Shown here: in pieces, positions 33,871 to 44,139 of the stretch
Layout of the letters: every line of letters starts with the position of its first letter
Position numbering within the stretch: the first letter of the stretch is position 1
From: Amorphophallus konjac
Taxonomy: Eukaryota > Streptophyta > Magnoliopsida > Alismatales > Araceae
NCBI GenBank assembly: GCA_022559845.1
Contig: CM040126.1
Location: forward strand, 127,014,886-127,078,885
DNA length: 64,000 nt
Reading direction: 5' to 3'
Notes under the pieces: generated by a model
The model's database searches: none
What the model saw: the letters and a program-made list of their open reading frames with translations, nothing else
Told to the model about the DNA's origin: nothing
Made by a program: the position numbers and the translations under genes

Positions 33871-33882
33871 CCCGGGGAGAAT
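33871..33882 (+). promoter_or_regulatory. Gypsy-A polypurine tract
   Basis: CCCGGGGAGAAT directly precedes the 3' LTR start TGATGGGG. It is a shorter purine run than usual. Confidence 0.7.
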
Positions 33883-35829
33883 TGATGGGGACATCAGAGC
33901 AATACCACTTACTTTTTATTTTGTATTTGACTCCTTTTATTTACATTTATATCCTTGGGAAAACATGTATGCAATTGTAAGGCTTTATAAGCCAATTTGT
34001 CATTCCTTAGGATTATTTGGGTTTTTGTGTAAAAGTCCATGTAGGCCCTGCAGGACCCTCCACCCCTTGCTCATTGGTCTAAGTGGCATCTTGGGGGTCC
34101 ATGTTGGGCTGGTCAAAGTCCTAGGTGGGCTTCTAGATAGTTTGACATTCAAAGGGGACAAGTGGAACAAAATGTCAAGATTCCAACCCCCTTGGTCAAG
34201 GGGGCGCCCCCCATTTATTATTTTTTAATGTGGTTCCAAACCACATGGGAGAATAATATTTGAACTCCCTATTTTACCACTCCCCAATTTAGATATGAGG
34301 TTAATTAGGGTCATTTTGCATTTCATACAAATAGATTGTAATTCACATTTTAGTAGAATTAATGAAGAAAAATTTGTGAATTTGGTTGGGGCTCCTTGAA
34401 GGGTGCGCCCCTCTCCCCTCTCTCCGTACTGTGTTTCTTCCTTCTCCAGCCTTCCAGGGTGTGAGACTCATTCTATCTCTCCCTCTTATCCTCCGATTTC
34501 TGTTTCTGCCGCAGCCATCGCACCGCCATTGCGCCGCCGCCACCATCGCCGGAGTTTTGTCTAAATCAGGACAGAACCTCAACTCCAGAATTTTATCTTT
34601 TGTTCTTGTTTTCTGATCCAGTCCAAACTTTGAGAGCTTGTTCTACCTGTCTCCCCTAGTCTCCAGTTTAAATTTCGTGCCATTTGGACATCGTTTAGTA
34701 TTTTTCCCATATTTCTTGTTCCCCCTTGTAATGTGCCATTCTGCAGATCCACGGGATAGTGTTCCCTTTTCATATTTTTTCCACCCCCTTATCAATTTTT
34801 AGAAAATCCATAAAAATTCTCAGGTGTTCCTAACATCTTTCCCTTCCACCAGTAAATTTCGCAGCACCCATAAACTTCCCATACCCACCGGTCAAAGGTC
34901 AGTTTCAGGCAGATCCCTTTCTGTCCTAAGTGTCAGTAATCAGATCCACAGAAATAAATACAGTGTTGCAGAGCCTCCCATTTCTCATCCCTTCCTTGGA
35001 TCGACCTAAAAACTTTATATGTTGTAGATCTAAGAGTCCTCTTTCCAACGCCGCTGGTCTCACCTCTATCTGATTCCGGATCTGAGAGTATTAATTCTTG
35101 CCGCCGAGGCGCGCAAATCTGTTCCCAGTGCAGGTCCGAAATAGCAGTCTGGGAGAAATTCACAAATAAATACCAAAGTCAACTTCAGCGACCGCCACTT
35201 CAGGGAGTCATTCAGGGACGTCCAGCCATCGTCCCAGCCAAGCAGCGCCTTCAAAAGATCCCAGGAAGGTGATGTTACTTTGGAGGCAACGGCTTGCTAC
35301 CTAGCGAATCAGAACCGAGTCGGCGCAGCACCGCGTCGGCGCAGGACCGAGTCGGACCAGTAGGCCGAGTTCGCCCCGAGAACCCTCCCAGTATGCTGCC
35401 TGTCAACCCTGGGACGGTCCTCCTGGGCCCCACTTGTAGCCCTTTACCTCCCTGCGTGGAGTGGACAATAAAATTCACTGTTGTAATTAAGTTTTTACCA
35501 TTGTACCGGGAGTTACCATAACTGGCCGGGGTCGTCTTCCCCACGCCCGGAGCGTGGAGGTATCGTGTTCACTCTCTTACTCGGCGTTTGCTTTACTCGT
35601 ATTTATTCGTATATGCCGCTGCATGTGATAGGTAACTAGCTCGAAATCTATTTTTATCACCGTTGCGAGAGAGTGAGTGTAACCCGTACCGTGACTCGAT
35701 CCGAGTACACGTGGAAAGCCGATACCCGAGACTCACTGTCGATTTCTCAACCTCACACGGTCCCACATCTTCCCTCGCTTAGGGACAATCGCGAGCTAGA
35801 GTCCCAGGTCACGTGTCTGTCCCGCATCA
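33883..35829 (+). repeat. Gypsy-A 3' LTR, uninterrupted
   Basis: 1947 bp, TGATGGGGAC ... GTCCCGCATCA. This intact copy is the key for reading the nest: its first 1.2 kb matches 13474-14679 and its last 0.73 kb matches 30810-31543. Confidence 0.93.
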
Positions 35830-35834
35830 TCTTC

Positions 35835-36545
35835 TTGTGATGGGTTTTCTATTTTCATTTGCATCTTCTCAATCTGTAAACCATGTGTGTTCTGGTGAGT
35901 TGTCCCCCGATTTTTGCTGCACTTGTAGCTTGTTTTCTTTGTTTTGTGTCTGTGTGTGTGGTGAATTTCATCCCCGTGTGTGTGTGTGTGGTGGATTTCA
36001 TCCCCGTGTGTGTGTTGAGGACTTCATCCTCCTGTGGTATAGCCTCACCGGTTTGGTGAGAGGTGGATGTAGGTCTGTGGGTTTGTAGACTGAACCACCT
36101 TAAAAATCCTTGTGTAGTGGGTTGTGTTTTGTGTGTAATTGCTCCTTATCCTCTATCCCCATTCGCAGGTGCTTGTGTGTTTCAGATCTTCTTAGTTTGT
36201 GCTTCATCGATGGACACCATATACACACTCTAGCTAGCTCGGAGGTCACACACACTTATATTCTGATCACACATACCTTGAGTCTAATGAGCTACAATCC
36301 AGTTAACTACCGGACCCTCTCTCGGACTACGTCGACGCAAGGGGTCTGTGTAAGGTGTTGTGTCTTATTGCTTTAAACTACTTTTCGTGAAACTGCTATG
36401 TATTAAGTTTAAGTACGTTTAAGTCTCTCATTTGCATGACAACAGTCATTTGTGTTCTTATCAGTTAAGTTTTTAATTGGGCAAAGATTGTATCAAATCT
36501 ATTCAACCCCCCTTCTAGATCTGGCTGCACCCAAGGTACCAAACA
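35835..36545 (+). repeat. Copia-1 3' LTR, right part
   Basis: Resumes at TTGTGATGGG after the TSD-like TCTTC and follows the 5' LTR to ACCAAACA, then CTACC. It contains a segment of about 100 bp (36314-36421) absent from the 5' LTR. Confidence 0.92.
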
Positions 36546-36550
36546 CTACC

Positions 36551-38167
36551 TTCATTATCTTCTTTGACTTTCTATCTTCCATTGGAATGACCTTCTTAGC
36601 TTGCGCTGTAGGGGTGCCAGAGTCGTTGGAATTGCGGTTCGAGAGGGTCAAGCTACCAGTGAACGTCCCTCGCCCCCTCGACCACATAGAGCCTAGTGCC
36701 GACCAGGTGTCCGTTGCTATTCCTCGGGAGGCAGTTGACTTTACGCCGGGGCACTTGCCATATCCTCTACCAGTGGCTTGACCCTCTGCGTCACCGTCCG
36801 TCGCATCCGTGCACAGCACCGGTTCGGGCACTCACATGCTCGCATCCACCCTCTGCGTCACCGTCCGTCGCATCCGTGCCCAGCACCGGTTCGGGCACTC
36901 ACGCGACAAGTCAGCAGGCAGCCTCCAGGAGCTCGTAGAGCACACCCGTCGAGACCTCCCAATGGTGGGGGGGCAGTGTTGTTGAGTGGACCTTGGTACG
37001 GTGGCGGTGTTAGATCGTCAGTGTCTCCAGGGGAAGAGAAGGAGGACTGTCGCCGACGCTCCTCACAGACGGACGCCACCTCCTCCTCGAGCTGTGACTC
37101 CTTCGACCTCGGAACCAGTCGAGGAGCTGGTTCTAGTATCTTCTGCCCCGATCTGCTTGCAGTAGAAAAGGGTTGCCCCACCGGTTCCGGCCGAGGGGGT
37201 TATCGACAATGGCAAGGCGCCCTGCCTCGACTCAACAATCAGCTTCTTACCACCCGAGGACACCCCGAGGGTCGAGTCCGGCCAGCGCAAAGTGTATGTC
37301 CTGATGGACAAGGGCCTGCGGCTGCCGGACCACACTAGCAACTTCTCTCCCATTGCCCACGGTGATGTGTACAACTTGGCAGCCAAGAATCTGTGCTTGG
37401 TCACTAGGGCCTTCGGCTTGTGGGGATACCACTTCACTACGATTGCTCAGCAGCTGACTGCGAGCAACGCCGAGGGGGAGGGACTGGAGGCCCAACTTCA
37501 CCAGTATGAGGGTGAGCGCGCCAAGCTCCAGGAGTGTCTAGAGTCATATATGCGAACTTTGGTGGAGGCCGAGCATGATCGAGATGCCTTTCAACTCCAT
37601 ATTCAGACTCTGGAGTGGTCCCTTCATGAGGCAGCTGAGCGGGCCGATGCAGCCGATGCCAGGGTGACATGGCTAAAGGCCTTGGTGGACGCAGCCAAAG
37701 AGAGGGCCCAGGCGGTGGAGGCCCGGGCTGATAGGTTGAAGGCAGTGATGGCCACCATTGCTGTAGAGGCTGTGGAGTGCTTCCAGTCATCCTCGAAGTA
37801 CTAGGACAAGCTGAACGTGGCTACTGTCAAAGTCTACGGTCCGACGAGGGACCTCGGCTTCCAGGATGGATGGTCGGCCGCCCTCCAAGTGGCTACTGTC
37901 AACTTGGGTGTCCCGGTGCCGTCCCTACCACCTCTGCTAACGCCATTCGAGCCCGCAGCTAGCTATGGCGAGGAGGGGCTTGGCGTGGAGGAACTTGGCG
38001 AGGAGGGGCCGAGCACAACGAAACAAGCTACTGCATCCGAGCATTTGGTGGAGAGAGAGGTAATCGATCTGACCGACAATGCTCAACCTTCTACTGCTGC
38101 TCCCGAGGGTGTGTCCGAGGCTCAAGACCAGGCACCGACTGATGCTGTTGAGGGGGCGAGCACTTGA
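36551..38167 (+). pseudogene. Tat antisense ORF unit 1, C-terminal half (coiled coil)
   Basis: Continues the frame of 3770-4090 exactly. In-frame stops occur at 36779, 36983, 37163 and 37802. A 67-bp direct duplication (36782-36848 / 36849-36907) shifts local phase. From about 37280 to 37800 the protein is Glu/Ala/Arg-rich and predicted coiled coil (LEAQLHQYEGERAKLQE, heptad-like). After the last stop it ends with LGFQDGWSAALQ and an acidic tail to TGA at 38165. PF04195 head plus coiled coil is the usual build of these plant retroelement-associated proteins, whose function is unknown. It runs opposite to Tat gag-pol. Confidence 0.65.
36782..36907 (+). repeat. 67-bp tandem duplication
   Basis: ACCCTCTGCGTCACCGTCCG begins both copies (36781 and 36848). 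The copies differ at only a few positions before diverging at ATGCTCGC / GCGACAAG. Since 67 is not a multiple of 3, the duplication changes reading phase inside the antisense ORF. Confidence 0.85.
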
Positions 38168-38512
38168 GGGGGTGCTCGCCATTGCATGTATCGTGTCTCT
38201 CCTCTTCTTTCCTTTTGGTTTATCACCAGGGTGCGTCCGAATGGACACAGCCCTTCTTTTGTACCATTTGCTCGATAATGATGACTTGCTTTTTCTTCGC
38301 AAACTCTGACTGTCTGGATTGCCCTGTACTTTCCACGTAGCCATCCTTCTTTCTTTTCTCTTCTTTGAAGCTTCGTTGGCATATGAACCGGCAGCCACAG
38401 TTATGTTTAGGGATGTGAGAAGGCGCGATCTTCGGAATCCCGTCGCTTCGACTCCCGCAGAGTTAGGAAGTCGTGAGGACCCTTTTGCTACTTCTGGGGG
38501 CTTCGCCTCCTT

Positions 38513-38770
38513 CCTATAAATGGGGACCCTGTGGGAAACCCTGAGGGCACCCCAAGTTTCCAAACGGTTGAAGGCAAGTTCGAAGAGATGTCATCCGAGA
38601 GGTCTGATTCTTCGTCGAAGGAGGCTCCGCACAAACGGATGTGCTTCTGAAAGGAAGCGTTACCGGCGCCGGATCCGTCGACTGGGGAAGGCAGCAGTGG
38701 CAGCATGTTGGAGGAGTATAAGCAGGGGTACCTGCAAGGGTGGCAGGACGCCCTGGCGAAGGTGGACTAG
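38513..38770 (+). pseudogene. Tat antisense unit 2: TATA box plus small broken ORF
   Basis: A TATA box CCTATAAA (38513-38520) lies 68 bp before ATG 38588. The ORF of 61 codons has a TGA at 38648-38650 and ends at TAG 38768. Its start is Ser/Lys-rich (MSSERSDSSSKE) and its end reads YKQGYLQGWQDALAK, similar to the GWxDG-type motifs closing unit 1 (FQDGWSAAL) and unit 3 (FSQGWMDGHRDGF). ATCAATAAAATTCCC (about 38860) is a plausible polyadenylation signal. I infer a shortened paralogue of the unit 1 C-terminus. The product is unknown. Confidence 0.45.
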
Positions 38771-39024
38771 CTGTATTGTAATAAGGGGGTGTTGAGCCTT
38801 CAACCTGACAAGTTCCGTCCCAAGGAGGACGAGTAACCACTTGTACCACCTTCCCCCTATCAATAAAATTCCCCTTTCTGCAACCTTTCTTTGCGTGATG
38901 GGTGCTTGATTTTTATGTGATGTGGTTGCCGTTAATGGATTCATACCTTCCCTCGATGTGCGAGTCAAACGAAGGATACCATCCATTGCAGGTAAGGGTT
39001 GCCTTTGTGAAGGGGAGTTCTTCC

Positions 39025-39035
39025 TCTATAAGTAG
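39025..39035 (+). promoter_or_regulatory. TATA box of Tat antisense unit 3
   Basis: TCTATAAGTAG, about 65 bp upstream of ATG 39098 and preceded by CTTCC as in unit 2 (CTTCCTATAAATG). Confidence 0.4.
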
Positions 39036-39097
39036 TAGGGTCTGTCGATGATTCTAAGGCATAGTGTACCTTCATCCCCTTAGTCTTTATCACCGTC

Positions 39098-39442
39098 ATG
39101 GCTCAACAACCTCCCAAGTCTGTAGTGGAGAAGGAGACCCCAAAGGTCTCTAATGCTCCTATTGTTGTCACGGCAGGGATGGACATCACTCCCGCTGGGC
39201 AGATACGTGAAGCTCCGGCAACTCCGATGCCGCCCGTAGTTGCTGAGCCAGGGGGAGGCACTGCCACCAAGTCTACACCAACTCTGGCCACTTCCCTTGA
39301 ATCGCTTAACCTGGATAGCGACTTCTCTCAGGGTTGGATGGATGGCCACCGTGATGGCTTTAACGCTGCTATGGACTTAGTGTGTCCCACTCACTACCCC
39401 GATTCTCCACGCTGGCCGAGTGAATATGTAGACAGCAACTGA
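39098..39442 (+). CDS. Tat antisense unit 3: intact small ORF
   Basis: 114 residues from ATG 39098 to TGA at 39440, uninterrupted in contrast to its neighbours. The N-terminal two thirds is low-complexity (Pro/Thr/Val/Ala). The end carries LNLDSDFSQGWMDGHRDGFN and a Pro/Trp-rich tail. The QGWMDG motif echoes units 1 and 2. It has no known domain. It lies tail-to-tail with the Tat integrase on the other strand, separated by tandem repeats. It may be a real small antisense gene of this Tat family or a chance survivor. Confidence 0.45.
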   Translation: MAQQPPKSVVEKETPKVSNAPIVVTAGMDITPAGQIREAPATPMPPVVAEPGGGTATKSTPTLATSLESLNLDSDFSQGWMDGHRDGFNAAMDLVCPTHYPDSPRWPSEYVDSN

Positions 39443-39617
39443 GGGCTTTGTAATATGAATGAAAGTATGGACTTCTTATTTCACTTCGCCGTTTTCCTCT
39501 CACGTTATCAGGGCCATGCGTGAATGTTGTATGGGCTTTGGCAAAGACTGTCCATGTGTGGAGTATTCGTGAGAGTAGGTAGACTCATCATCAAATAGAC
39601 CTTTCATGCACGTGAGT

Positions 39618-39985
39618 TGGGTTTACGTCCTACTTCTTAGAGGACCGGGACCCTTACCCGCCCCGCGGGCTTGTCAGGTCACGCTATCTTTAAACAATCG
39701 TGGATTGGCGTACGTCCTTTGTCCCGAAGTGGGGAGGATTCTCGCTTATCTTTGGCTAGGCGTATGTCCTGCTTCCTGGGAAGGCTAGGACTTGCTTGCC
39801 CTCAGAGGCTTAGAAGCCATCCTGAGGTCGATCATAGAGGGGCATACGTCCTCCCTGAAGAGGAGAGGATTGTTGCCCACTCTAGGGGGTTTGAGAGTCA
39901 CCCTTGACTGTGTAAGAGTGAGCATACATCCTTCTTTCTAAAAAGACGAGGATTCTTGCTCATTCTAGGGGACTTAGGAGTCACC
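39618..39985 (+). repeat. ~80-bp degenerate tandem repeats in the Tat 3' region
   Basis: Copies of G(C/T)(G/A)TACGTCCT occur at about 39621, 39708, 39760, 39842 and 39922, each followed within 20-30 bp by GAGGATT and a TTGC/CTCGC segment. Unit length is near 80 bp with one shorter unit. Tat elements often carry tandem repeats between pol and the 3' LTR. Confidence 0.65.
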
Positions 39986-39990
39986 CTTTA

Positions 39991-40146
39991 TTTCTGAGGG
40001 AGCATGAATGCTCGCCTCTTGGAAGTTCGGAAGCTACCATCGTTTCTGAGGGAGCATGAGTGCTCGCCTCATGGGAGCTCAGAAGCTACCATCATTTCTG
40101 AGGAAGCATGAGTGCTCGCCCCTTGGGAGCTCGTATGCTACCATAG
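39991..40146 (+). repeat. 52-bp tandem repeat, three copies
   Basis: TTTCTGAGGGAGCATGA starts at 39991, 40043 and 40095, each unit ending GAAGCTACCATC or similar. The regular 52-bp period distinguishes it from the preceding 80-bp array. It lies just downstream of the Tat integrase (minus strand). Confidence 0.85.
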
Positions 40147-40229
40147 TCGGGCTCGATGGGCAACTACCAATGATTCCTTGGTCAGGGCTTCGAAGTGGTG
40201 AGAATAAGTAACAACAATCATTTATTGAT

Positions 40230-41622
40230 AAAATGCACTAAGATTTACAGAGTTCCAAGTCCTTGGTACTTCTCGCTCATCTAGCATCGTTAGTTTGTAT
40301 GCCCCTTTGCCGAGCACTTCAGTCACCCGATACGGGCCTTCCGAATTTGGAGCCAGCTTCCTCATAGCTGCTCTCGAGTCCGCCACGCTGGCTCATCGCA
40401 ACATAAGGTCTCCGGGGAAGAAGTGGTGCTCTGTGACATGATCATTATAGTACTAAGCCAGTCTTTACTGATAAGCCACGAGTTTCAGCTAGGCGCATTC
40501 CCTGCTTTCTTCGAGAAAGTCTAGATGTTCTCGCATCGCCTAGTTGTTCCTGACTTCGTCAAACTGGCTAACCCATAACGATGGGTTGGATATCTCAATC
40601 GGGATGACTACTTCTGCTCCGTATGCGAGGTGAAAAGTTTTCTCTCCCGTGACAGATCGAGCAGTGGTCCGATGTGCCCATTAGACACTTGGGATGGAAT
40701 CCACCCAAGATTCGCCAGCCAGCTCCAAGTGGGTCTTGATGCCATGAAGGAGCGTTCTGTTGGCATTCTCTACTAGGCCATTTACTTGGTGGTGGCCTGT
40801 AGACGTGTAATAGATCTAAATCTCCAACTCCGAGCACTTTTCCTGGAAGACAGTGCTCGCGAATTGCCTGCCGTTGTTAGTTGTAAGGACACGTGGGATC
40901 CCAAACCAACAAATTATGTTTCCCAGGATGAATTTCCATGTTGCCTCACTCGTGATTTTCTCCAATGGTTCTGCCTCGACCCATTTGGTGAAGTAATCGA
41001 TGGCGACAATAAGGAACTTCCTCCTCCCCTGAGCCTCCAGGAGGGGACCCAGTATATCTACCCCCCACCGAGCAAATGGGCGAGGCTCCATTAGCATGTG
41101 CAACTGTGTTACTAGTTGATGGTGTAGGTTCGCAAACTTCTGGCACTGGGGGCAACTCCGGACATAGTCAAGGCAGTCTTGCTGCAGTGTTGGCCACCAA
41201 TATCCTTGTCGGATGAGGCTTCTTGCGAGTGCTCCCCCACCAATATGGCTTCCACAGAGCCCTTCATGGACTTCTTGGATTGCTTGCTTGCCCTCTGTGG
41301 GGAATAGGCACTTCAATAGTGGGGTCGAGAGTGAACGTCTAAATAGGGGGCCATCAATGACTATAAAGTGTGCTGCGTGTGCTCGAGTGCGGTGGGCATC
41401 GGCACAGTCATTGGGGAGTTGTTGTCGCAGGAAGAAATCTAAGATCAGATCCATCCACGAAGGCTCATAGTCGATGGCGTTCCTCTGGGAACTTGGCTCC
41501 TCAACGCTTGGTGCTAGTAACCCCTCCATTAAGATAGCTCTTGAGTTAGAGGCGGTTGTTGATGACGCCAGGCGAGAGAGAGCGTCTGCTCGGACGTTCT
41601 CCTTCCACGGGATATGCACCAT
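40230..41622 (-). pseudogene. Tat integrase (with end of second RNase H)
   Basis: Minus-strand frame 40816-41622 starts in the tail of the second RNase H (ADALSRLAS). It then carries the HHCC zinc finger (HEGLCGSHIGG ... CPQCQKF) and the core with RWGVDILGPL (first Asp). The second catalytic Asp is lost: LTTNNGRQF stands where TDNG is expected (GAC to AAC at about 40885). The reading goes on below 40816 with the glutamate region (VNGLVENANRT) and the C-terminal EGPYRVTEV segment to about 40230, with several stops. It would catalyse cDNA insertion; this copy is inactive. Confidence 0.85.
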
Positions 41623-41990
41623 TTCGAAGTAGGAGAGCGCCTAGGTGGCTTCCTTAGCCTTTTCAAGGTACTTTATCATCGCTAGCTCCCGGGCTTCGAA
41701 CTCTCCCTTGACTTCGCTGGCGACGAGCAAGGACTCGCTATAGACTCATAAGTTAATCACTCCAAGGTGCTTTGCCATCCGTAGGCTCGAAAGTAGTGCT
41801 TCATACTTGGCTACATTAGTGGCCGGGAAATTGAAGCGAAGGGCATACTGCTGCTCTATCCCTTCTGGGGACAATAGGACTAGGCATGCACTGCTGCCAG
41901 CGGTGCATGACGAACCATCCACGTAAAGCTCCCATGTTGGCCTTGAGATTGCTTGGGTGCTTCCTCCTCCGGCAGTGTGCACTCGGTGAC
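41623..41990 (-). pseudogene. Tat second (archaeal-like) RNase H
   Basis: Frame 41746-41982 reads WELYVDGSSCTAGSSACLVL with the catalytic Asp, then NVAKYEALLSSLRMA with the catalytic Glu. After a stop it continues SESLLVASEVKGEFE toward 41623. A second RNase H between the RT-linked RNase H and integrase defines the Tat clade, which is why I assign the element there. Confidence 0.82.
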
Positions 41991-42390
41991 GAAGTCGGCG
42001 AGGGCCTGGTCTTTAATTACAGTTGTCAGGCGAAACTTAATGTCGAACTCCCCTAGCTCGATGACCCACTTGATGAGTCTTTCTGATGCATCTAGGTTCT
42101 GAAGGATCTGGCGCAGAGGCTGGTTGGTGAGAACCGCAATCGGGTGCAAGAGGAAGTACGGTCGTAACTTGCGTGTGGTCGTAATTAGGGCCAACATGAA
42201 CTTCTTTGCCCATGAGTACCGGAACTCCAGACCTTGGAGTGCTTGGCTCTTGTAGTATACTGGCTTCATCACCCTGTCTTCTTCTAGGGCGAGTACAGCG
42301 CTCAAGGTACTTGGGGTTACAGACAGGTATAGGAGTAATTGCTCTTCCTTCTGGGGTTTGGAGCGCATAGGAGGGGAGGTCAGATACCAT
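41983..42390 (-). pseudogene. Tat RT-linked RNase H
   Basis: Frame 41880-42368 includes LLLYLSVTPSTLSAVL, YYKSQALQG and LIKWVIELGEFDIKF, followed by LADFVTE. This is the typical degenerate RNase H of Tat elements (catalytic Asp replaced, here LYLSV). It lies directly downstream of the RT frame on the minus strand and runs into the second RNase H. Confidence 0.8.
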
Positions 42391-42399
42391 TTGAGCTCC

Positions 42400-43300
42400 T
42401 CAAATGCCTACTCACACTCTTGGTCCTAGTCTATCTGCCCCTTCCTCTCTGGTGCTTTATTCACTTGCTTTATGAGTCGGAAGAAGGGCAGGCATCTCTC
42501 CACTGCGCGAGATAGGAACCTGGGAAAGGGTAGCGATGCGGCCGGTAAGGCATTGCACGTCCCTTACCTGCGCCGGGCATTTCATCTCCAGCACTGCTCG
42601 GATCTGGTCGGGCTTTGCTTTGATTCCCCTATGGGTTACAAGGAATCTGAGGAACTTACTCGACCTGACTCCAAAGGCGCACTTGCTAGGGTTGAGCTTC
42701 ATGTTATACTTTTGAAGCGTCGCGAAGGTTTCTGCCATGTCTTCGAGGTGCCCGATCGCTCTGAGACTCTTGACGAGCATGTCATCTACATAAACCACAA
42801 TGTTGCGGATGATCTGTGTATCGAACACGTGGTTGACCAGGCGCTGGTACGTGGCTCCAGTGTTCTTCAACCCAAATGGCAATTGTGTGTAGCAGTATAG
42901 CCCATGATCGGTGATGAATGCCATCTTATCTTGATCGGGCTCATGCATACTGATCTGATGGTACCCAGAATAGGCATCCAAGAAGCTCAGCATCTCATGC
43001 CCAGCCGTGGCATCGACTAGATGGTCGATCCATGGCACAGGAAAGCTATCTTTGGGAGTGGCATTATTCAGGTCGGTGTAGGCCACGCATATGCGCCATT
43101 CCCCGTTGCTCTTGGGTACTAGAACCACATTCGCGACCCAGTCAGGGTACTGGGTAGGTCACAGAAGTCCCGAGCGTAGCTTCGCACTCACCTGCTCCTT
43201 GATGATAGCCTATCGCTCGGGATTGCAATGCCTCCTACGTTGCTATATAGGGCGGCAGCTTGGGTCCAACCTCAGTTGGTGGGTTATAACCTCTAGCGGG
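42400..43300 (-). pseudogene. Tat reverse transcriptase
   Basis: Frame 42457-43128 carries VLVPKSNGEWRICVAYTDLN, FLDAYSGYHQISM, LPFGLKNTGATYQRLVN and the catalytic YVDD (VVYVDDMLVKS). Thumb motifs KCAFGVRSSKFLRFLV follow. Upstream sequence to about 43300 continues the fingers region after a stop. The catalytic residues remain, but stops on both sides prevent a polyprotein. Confidence 0.88.
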
Positions 43301-43639
43301 ATTCTGGGGAGCTCGTCCTTAGACCACGCGAACATGTCCTGGTTTGCTACCAGAAAACTCCTATAAGCTTTCTTCTCCTTCTCGGATAGCGTGGCACCAA
43401 TGCGGAGGGTCCTACTTGGGTCCTCCTACACATGGATGAGGTATAGATCCTCAGCCGGGGTACTCGTGCTAGGCCCTAGATCATCCGTCCTCGCCTTCTT
43501 CTCGGGGGGAGTTTCCTCGGCTTGTCTGTCACATGGGGAGATCAAGTAGCATCTCCTTGACTCACCCTGTTCTCCCCGGACCTCTCCCACTCTGCGAGGA
43601 GTAGGGAACTTCAACTTCTAGTGGTAGGTCGAGGGGACA

Positions 43640-43935
43640 CCCCTTAGGGTGCCAAGGATGCCTCATCCTATTATCGCGTTATACTCGATCATTCCGCGTA
43701 AAACTGTGAAGTCCGCTAGGAACGTCACGTCTCTGGGCGCGGTCCCGAATGTGATCGGCAATGAAATACGCCCTTTGGGGAGGATGGTCATGCCAAAGAA
43801 GCCATATAGAGGTGTGTGTAGTGGCGTTATTCGTGACAAATCCACACCCATAAGTACGAGGCAATCGTAATAAATCACGTCGGGCCCGCTTCCATTGTCG
43901 ACAAGAATTCATCGCACAGTACATTGGTTGATGGT
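43640..43935 (-). pseudogene. Tat aspartic protease
   Basis: Frame 43663-43878 reads VIYYDCLVLMGVDLSR and LYGFFGMTILPKGRISLPITFG. It is preceded after a stop by ILVDNGSGPD, the Tat form of the DGGSS protease motif with D-N-G-S. Downstream MIEYNAIIG corresponds to the RxxYNxIxGR flap of this family. Broken by stops. Confidence 0.75.
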
Positions 43936-44139
43936 TGCTAAGACCACCAAGGCGTCGGAATGGGGGGTGGTTACACCTTCGAGATCTTCATCTGAAAAGA
44001 TGATTGGATCTTTGAGGTGCTCCCAGGTGGTGGACTCACGGTGGCGACTGTCGCCATGATCTATGGAATTAACTTCTGACACGTACCGGCGACGTCTCCT
44101 TGAGCTGTCCTCGCCTGATGTCGGCCCTCCTAAGATCAT

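Larger units (their letters stand above)
13474..35829 (+). mobile_element. Gypsy-A: gag-only LTR retrotransposon (with nested CACTA)
   Basis: LTRs of about 1.94 kb (TGATGGGG ... CCCGCATCA) flank a 2.3-kb interior with a TGGTATCAGAGC primer-binding site, a gag-like frame and a CCCGGGGAGAAT polypurine tract but no pol, so it is a non-autonomous (LARD-like) element. The flanks are TCTCT (13469-13473) and TCTTC (35830-35834); these form an imperfect duplication, and the host LTR resumes exactly after the right copy. Its 5' LTR is split by the CACTA element at 14680-30806. Confidence 0.88.
4091..36545 (+). mobile_element. Copia-1: gag-only Sirevirus-like LTR retrotransposon (with nested insertion)
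   Basis: The long LTRs (5' copy 2398 bp) are flanked by CTACC duplications. A TGGTATCAGAGC primer-binding site follows the 5' LTR, and an AAAAAGGGGGAGAA polypurine tract precedes the 3' LTR. The interior (6489-11703) encodes a gag with coiled coil and two zinc knuckles but no protease, integrase, RT or RNase H, so the element is non-autonomous. Gag resemblance to Copia-2, several polypurine tracts and a shared non-coding repeat place it near the Sireviruses. The 3' LTR is split at 13473 by Gypsy-A. The element lies in Tat antisense unit 1. Confidence 0.9.
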
